This document shows, one piece after another, positions 58,820 through 64,000 of a stretch of DNA of 64,000 nucleotides. Within the stretch, counting starts at the first letter, position 1; each line of letters opens with the position of its first letter. The stretch lies in the NCBI RefSeq assembly GCF_001723175.1, contig NC_064656.1:62001-126000 (forward strand), given 5' to 3'. Below the pieces are notes generated by a model. That model did no database searches. It saw only the letters and a program-made list of their open reading frames with translations, and was not told where the DNA came from. This DNA comes from Penicillium oxalicum. Taxonomy: Eukaryota > Ascomycota > Eurotiomycetes > Eurotiales > Aspergillaceae. The translations under genes were made by a program, and so were the position numbers.

Positions 58820-61069
58820 GTCTGTGCATCCGGAGGATTTTTTTCGGCCCACATACACCTACATACAACGAGCTGATGGTTTGATGGTCTGATGATCCTT
58901 TTACAAGCTAAAAGGTCCAAGATTGGCATGGGATGTTGCATGGCCTTGGCGGTTTCTGTTCTGGAAAACGCATATTATGATTTAACGATTCGGTTTTTAT
59001 GATATCCAGCCCTTTCGCTTTGAGATTCAGAAATAAAAAGAGCATACATTTTGATAATTCTTTTTCTTTTCTGCACCATAGTGATAGAAAGAATACCTAG
59101 ACGTGGAGAAAATCTGTGTATGTCAAATCTACGTATGGCAAGCTGTCACTCCGCCAGTGCAGGGATAAGGTAGTAGTTGTCAGGCACAGCAGCGGAATTG
59201 GATAGGCCTTGGACAGAGGCACCACGTGGGGAGAAACTAGTAGTAGCGTCCACCAGGATCAAGGACGGGATGGGTCTAGACCCTGCTGGTTCACCCTTTG
59301 ATTTCTGTATCGGAGTGTATCTCTTCCATCTGATTCCAAAGCGGAAACCGTTGCTATCTTGAAGGTACTTTTCAATTCAGGCCTTCACTAAGACATGATA
59401 CCTTTCGATATCTGCACATGCACATACCTCACATCGAACATTTTGGAATTGATCACCCTGAATAGAGTTGAGAAAAGGGAGATCCAGATATAGATAGCTA
59501 AGACAGAATATCTGTGCATATTTAGGAGAGAGACGTGGTACTTGTGACTGACGTCTCATGTAGGAGGGCTCTTCTTGAAAAGGTACAGTAACTCTCACCC
59601 CTTAGGTCTATTCGTCCTGTCTTATCCGTAGCTCTATGGGTGCGTAGAACCAACTTGATTCTTATAGTAGGGTAGGTAGACGTAGACCATTAACTTGATA
59701 TCCGTACAGAGATTGAATGTGACATCCGTATTTCTAGCAAGTATATTAAATACTACCAGGAATGAGTCTCAAGTATATGAAAACAAATGGATAGATCCCA
59801 TTGAATTCCACTCTACATGGCTCAATCTGGTGTTGCATGCCGCTGGTCGGAAACTACCAGCATGCTTTTCGAGACTGGTCTATATTTGAATTTACTTGGT
59901 GTCAGTATAGGTTTGGTGGGTATCACCTAGTTACATCAACGATACCTTCCAGTCGGGGGTATGATGGAATAATGTTATGGCGAGGATTGAGAAACATGAG
60001 CGCTTCATTCTCGGGAGCTAGGTATTATATGAATTTTCCATTAGTCTGCTGATTCTCCACGGGAGAGTTACGATTCTAAGTGGATTAATATGCCATTTCC
60101 TAAATGTGAACACATCCCAATCATTCCCATCCTTCAACTAGCCGGACTTGTTGGATGGTTCCACCTTTTCTCGGCAACGCGGGGGGAAAAGATCGCGGAA
60201 AATCAGTTGATTCCGTGAACTCTCTCTCTCTCACATGTCGAATTGCAATTTGTGATCGGCATCAGCATCGCATTGAACTCTGCTGAAAGGGATTGATCGA
60301 CCTCGGCGTGGCGGCAGGGTTTTCATATGAATCCATTTAAGAGGGAAAATTGATCGGCAAGGTCTCCACAGTCGGTATCTCTAACATGAGTGCTTGTGAT
60401 GACAATCAAAGTGGGAATGCGGGGTCAAATAGCGATGGAGTGATCCATCTTGCTCGTTGTGGGGTTTAGCACCCAGGGCTTTCCCTCGGAGTGGACCATG
60501 AGGTAAGTACTAAGTTGACGGTGCCGAATACTCGTACGAGGCGGGCCTGTTTATTCAAACCTTGAATTGATATGCCAAATCACTCCGATTCATAGCTAAC
60601 CGAACTAGGCTTCAAAGAGCCGGCGCACATACCACAGTGGGTGGTTACCAGTGCTCCATGTCCTAATCTCGTGAAAAGGTTCAAATCCCGGGCGAGATGG
60701 GACTCTGGTCAACTTTTCCACATCGATTTGGGGGGGGTGAGAAGATTTGTTTTCAACAAGGTTGTCTTGCATCAATTCCGTGGCACTGGAGATATTCGTC
60801 CTCCCCATCACCCTGCAGCTCGTCACTAAGAAGTGCCAGTATACCTTGGGTAGTTCAACCCGGATATTCGATCTGAAATCTAGAGAATAACATCAGTGTT
60901 CCTCCGCCCTCCCCTCTTCTAGATATTCCATCTCTCATCTACCTCATACTCTTATATTTCAGATCACACGGACCACGGACCACGAACAGTACAAACCATC
61001 TTCCCTCCTCGTCTGAATTCTCAATTGATCACTTCCACAGCTCATACCTCCCTCCCTCCCTCTGTAAAC
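58820..61069. other. Gene-free region before the small secreted protein
   Basis: 2.3 kb without a recognisable gene. A 33-nt hairpin with a tRNA T-arm-like loop lies at 60666-60698, but no tRNA is supported. (CCTC)n lies at 61047-61062 in the next leader. Confidence 0.45.
61047..61062. repeat. CCTC tandem repeat in a leader
   Basis: About four CCTC units immediately upstream of the secreted-protein start. Confidence 0.8.
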
Positions 61070-61560
61070 ATGCGTTTTTCATCTTTTCTCCCCGCAGTCC
61101 TGGCCATTGCCCCTCTAGCTCTCGCAGTCCCCGAGCCCGCTCCCATCCCCATTCCCAACCCCATCGCCGACGCTGCCCCCGCCACCAGCACCGGCCTCCT
61201 CTCCGACCTCCCCGCCATCCTAAGCGGTGCCGAATCTCTGCTCGACAAGGACACCGTTTCCAAGCTTGAAATCATCATAGATGGAGCGGCTCGATTACTC
61301 TCACCGGACAATATCAGGGTTCTTCAGGAGATTCTTGGGAATGCGCATAGTCTGTTGACGAAGGAATTTGTGGATAATACGACGACTTTGATTGGAGATG
61401 CTACGCCAGTATGTGGTCTTTTCTTCCCCTCTTCTTTATTTTGGCTTATCAGATGTCGAGTCCGTGAGTTTGTATCAGGATTGAACTAACTTTGTTCTTT
61501 GACGGTTAGTTGGTGGAGAATGTGTCGAATCTTCTCGGGGGCTTGTTGGGCTCAATGTAG
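61070..61560 (+). CDS. Small secreted protein without cysteines, function unknown
   Basis: I do not recognise the family. Exons are 61070-61408 and 61510-61560 (129 aa). MRFSSFLPAVLAIAPLALAV is a clear signal peptide with likely cleavage after residue 19. The mature part starts with a Pro-rich segment (VPEPAPIPIPNPIADA), where alternating Pro could be a dipeptidyl-peptidase-trimmed propeptide. The rest is Leu/Ile/Asp-rich and predicted helical and amphipathic (SDLPAILSGAESLL, KLEIIIDGAARLL, NVSNLLGGLLGSM). There is no cysteine and no catalytic motif. It could be a surface-active or wall-associated protein; this is inference. A plausible splice into the last 17 codons makes a complete frame. 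Confidence 0.75.
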
Positions 61561-62110
61561 TTGGCTGAAGGCCTATGTTGGGGGTGGGATATAAATGATG
61601 AACTCGGGAGTGAATTGAACTTTGAAAGTGAGATATACCCTGTTGCTGTTGTTGAGGCCATGGTGCCAGGGGGGTGTGGATCGAGATGGGATGAGTGGTA
61701 TATAATGATTGAGTGAAGTCGAACGGTTTCCCTTTTTGTTGGTCTTGCTGGACTCAAGAAGTGATCTGCATTGTTGCCTCGAATCCAACGATCTCGATTC
61801 GCTGTCTCAAGTTTGGTGGTTTAGTTTGCATGGATGATTAGAAAGAGGATTTTTTTGGCCTTTACGATTTTTAACAATTGGATTTAAAAAAAAAAGATGG
61901 GTATACAGATCACTGGCGCAGCAGTATAGATGAAACAAAAAGGAAAAAAAAAACAAAACAAAAACCGGCAAGCAGTGGACAATGAAGCGAAGAGCACAAA
62001 GCAGATACACAGCTACTGAGTAAATCAGATTCGACAGTTGACATTTATCAAGGGACCTTCAAGCCACAAGGTGGACGTTTCATCAGTATCAGTTCGTCAT
62101 CTCCACCGCT
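61561..62110. other. Convergent 3' region between the secreted protein and DUF2236 genes
   Basis: 550 bp between stop codons. A-rich stretches lie near 61886-61964. No gene is seen. Confidence 0.55.
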
Positions 62111-63013
62111 TCAAGCCCCATTCAACTGCTTTCTCATTCGGTCTTGATAGTATTTCAATGGATATGAGCGCGCTTTGTGCGGCATGGCGGGATACACGGC
62201 TGTTGCAAAGCCCATCCAGGATCGATACAGAAAGCGAGTGCTCCGTGTGGAGCGGAGACCATACGCATCTCGCAATTTTGGCGGAAGCATCTCGACCATG
62301 ACCGCTCGCAGGAAGGGCTTCAACTTTTGCACCCATCCAGGCATTTTGGTACTTTCATGGAGATCCTTGGCAAATGCCGCCGCATCGGCGGAGACGGTCA
62401 GTCGCGAGATCTGATCATCCCAGTAGGACCAAAAGGCCTGACGCGTTTCGGGCCACATCCCCGGAGGCACGCCCAGATAGCTGATCAAGAGGGTGAACTC
62501 GGAGTACCCGTGCTGTGCCGTCTGGTAATCGACGCGGCCGTAGACCCGTTGATAGAAATCCGTCGCGGTCGCGTAGAGTGTGGCGGCCATCCAGAGTTTC
62601 AACTCGGGGTGGTGAGCAAAGCGGTTGTTGCGACCTTCGCCTAAACCGGGGGCTTTGTTACGCTGCAGCAGATCAAGCAGAGCTTTCCGTTCTGCTTGTG
62701 TGCCGAAGACCAAGGTCGAGATATAACTGATGTGCGTTTGGAGTGCATCGATGAGTTCCGTGGCCAGCGCCTGGTGGCCGCCCTCGGGATGTTCAGTTTC
62801 GCGGATGGCGGGCATTGCCGCCTGTAGGAGAAGGGCTGCCCCGGAACCAGCGAAGAGAATTCCCTCATTGAGAATCTGAGGGAGAATTTCCAGCTGTTCC
62901 AGGGCATGGAGACGGCCGGAATCATTGGAATAGGTGTTGTGAGAAGAAGTTGCGCCGGTGGCTTCAAATTGTTTTTCATCCACCGGGGATGGAGGCAATG
63001 AAGAAGACGACAT
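62111..63013 (-). CDS. DUF2236 / mpaB-rubber oxygenase-like protein
   Basis: Single-exon protein of 300 aa in the DUF2236 family, which includes latex-clearing rubber oxygenase and the ER-bound oxygenase mpaB of mycophenolate synthesis; members studied bind heme. Supporting motifs: NEGILFAGSGAALLLQAAMP, then STLVFGTQAERKALLDLL. These are followed by RFAHHPELKLWMAATLYATA with candidate heme-ligand histidines, SYLGVPPGMWP and a C-terminal Arg/Lys-rich end. The hydrophobic stretch 55-75 is too polar to be a firm membrane anchor. Its substrate is unknown. It is not surrounded by any biosynthetic cluster. The ATG at 63013 is the first in frame. Confidence 0.83.
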   Translation of the reverse strand: MSSSSLPPSPVDEKQFEATGATSSHNTYSNDSGRLHALEQLEILPQILNEGILFAGSGAALLLQAAMPAIRETEHPEGGHQALATELIDALQTHISYISTLVFGTQAERKALLDLLQRNKAPGLGEGRNNRFAHHPELKLWMAATLYATATDFYQRVYGRVDYQTAQHGYSEFTLLISYLGVPPGMWPETRQAFWSYWDDQISRLTVSADAAAFAKDLHESTKMPGWVQKLKPFLRAVMVEMLPPKLRDAYGLRSTRSTRFLYRSWMGFATAVYPAMPHKARSYPLKYYQDRMRKQLNGA

Positions 63014-64000
63014 TGTTGGTCGACTAGTATAATTATAATGGGGGGAGGGGGGAAAGATTCAATTCTTCTTTTTTTTTCTTGCTCTTGACTTTCTCGTGGA
63101 GCTGTCAGTCTGGTCTGTTCAGTCAAGGGTGATGGGTAAAGCTGTGAGACAGATGTTGAAGCTTAAGGGGGGATGGCACAGAGGACAATATCTTGCTGAG
63201 GGCTATTGCATGTCAGGCAAGTATACTCGGCTGGACTCTGACGACCGCGAGAATTGTTGACGGAAAAAGTCTGGGGAAAGCTTGAGCCGTGAGTCCGGGG
63301 AAAAGAATTCTTGATGATGGCAAAGGCTGATCAGAAAGGGAAAATCTTCTCATCATTAGTGGCCCATGCTTTTGTTGTTCATTTTGTGATTTTCTTTTTT
63401 TCTTTTTTGAAAAAAAAGGCAAATCGATGGGGATAGGACTGGGAATTCAGTCACCTCCTGTAGGGAATCTCCGTCGATTTGTGTCAATCGATACAGCTCG
63501 GTCCCAATCTACACCTCTTGTGCTTATGATGCCTTTCTCTTTAATTTTCTAACAAGTTAAGATGCCCATTCTGTAGTCTTCTCACGTTGTCTTCTCCGAC
63601 AAGCTTAGCTCGATATGCTTCTATGAACACCGAGAAAGAAATCCGCCCAAAACAGACAAGCCCAGCGAGTACACAGACACAGACGGGTGGGACTAGCCTG
63701 ACGCTAGCCCTGTCAAATGGAACTCGGATGCCAAAAAGAATCCTGACGGCCAGCGTCAGTGCAATTTTGGGGCTTGCGCACGTTCACATCATCAACAGCC
63801 GATGCCGAAAAAGCATGTGCTTGAAATTGACAACGGGGTACTACTGTAGGCGGTCTCCTTGTCTAGGCATGATGAGATGCCCTGCTTCAGGCTGTCTGGA
63901 TTGTGGCCCGGTGAAAATAGGCCTGTTGCTATAATCCGACACCAGAGGCCATCTTCGTGTCCATGTTCTTCTTTTTTTCGTATCTCAACTGTCAACTTCA
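63014..64000. other. Gene-free region to the window end
   Basis: About 1 kb holding the promoter of the DUF2236 gene. Only short frames are present, with T-rich runs near 63390. No gene is supported. Confidence 0.5.

Noticed and set aside
60666..60698. tRNA-like segment: GGTTCAAATCC between ATCTCG and CGAGAT
   Set aside because: The T-stem does not pair, and no acceptor, D or anticodon arms can be drawn; only a 6-bp hairpin remains.
61070..63013. Secondary-metabolite cluster around the mpaB/DUF2236-like gene
   Set aside because: No PKS, NRPS, terpene synthase, P450 or cluster regulator in the window.

Overview
The window is nuclear DNA of a filamentous ascomycete, most likely Aspergillus/Penicillium-type (Eurotiales). 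The genes carry many short spliceosomal introns (about 56-175 nt, GT-AG), have CT-rich leaders, and include typical mould families: a class III chitin synthase, a Ste2-type pheromone receptor, an Opy2 osmosensor anchor, a fungal-only SAT4 membrane protein and an indoleamine dioxygenase. I see no rRNA, tRNA, CRISPR array, intact transposon, or bacterial or viral genes. From memory (unverified), ilv5, chsG, preB and an ido gene also lie near each other on one Aspergillus fumigatus chromosome, so the block looks like ordinary conserved core genome.

Layout. 1-9.6 kb: an isochorismatase-AlkB-like fusion (-, cut by the window edge), ilv5 (+), a serine racemase/hydroxyaspartate lyase-type PLP enzyme (+), a XRCC2-like Rad51 paralogue (-) and Som1 (+). 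9.9-20.2 kb: TAF8 (-), cytochrome oxidase subunit VIIa (+), an APH-fold kinase (+), the NEDD8 E2 Ubc12 (-) and a class III chitin synthase (-). 20.2-27.5 kb is gene-poor and holds only a broken AIM9-type kinase. 27.5-42 kb: Opy2 (+), Vps23 (-), an Old Yellow Enzyme (-), a broken HNH-nuclease gene (+), the alpha-pheromone receptor (+) and amphiphysin Rvs167 (-). 44.5-63 kb: Nfs1 (+), a SAT4 protein (-), an APC permease (+), indoleamine 2,3-dioxygenase (+), a CsbD/Hmp1 stress protein (+), a small secreted protein (+) and a DUF2236/mpaB-type protein (-).

Most genes are housekeeping and unrelated to one another. Local links exist. The ilv5 promoter carries a Leu3/LeuB-type palindrome and two Gcn4/CpcA heptamers, and the amino-acid lyase next to it has another heptamer. 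Four products are mitochondrial (Ilv5, Som1, Cox VIIa, Nfs1). The CsbD gene has a compact stress promoter with CRE-like sites, a STRE core and a TATA box.

I did not find a clear new multi-gene system. The points most worth a second look are the isochorismatase-AlkB fusion with its catalytic cysteine replaced by serine, the ilv5 regulatory cluster, three splicing oddities (ubc12, cox VIIa, vps23), the long nfs1 intron, two decayed genes in the gaps, and the unplaced small secreted protein. Exon boundaries were derived by hand from splice signals, reading frame and family similarity recalled from memory; no alignment was run.
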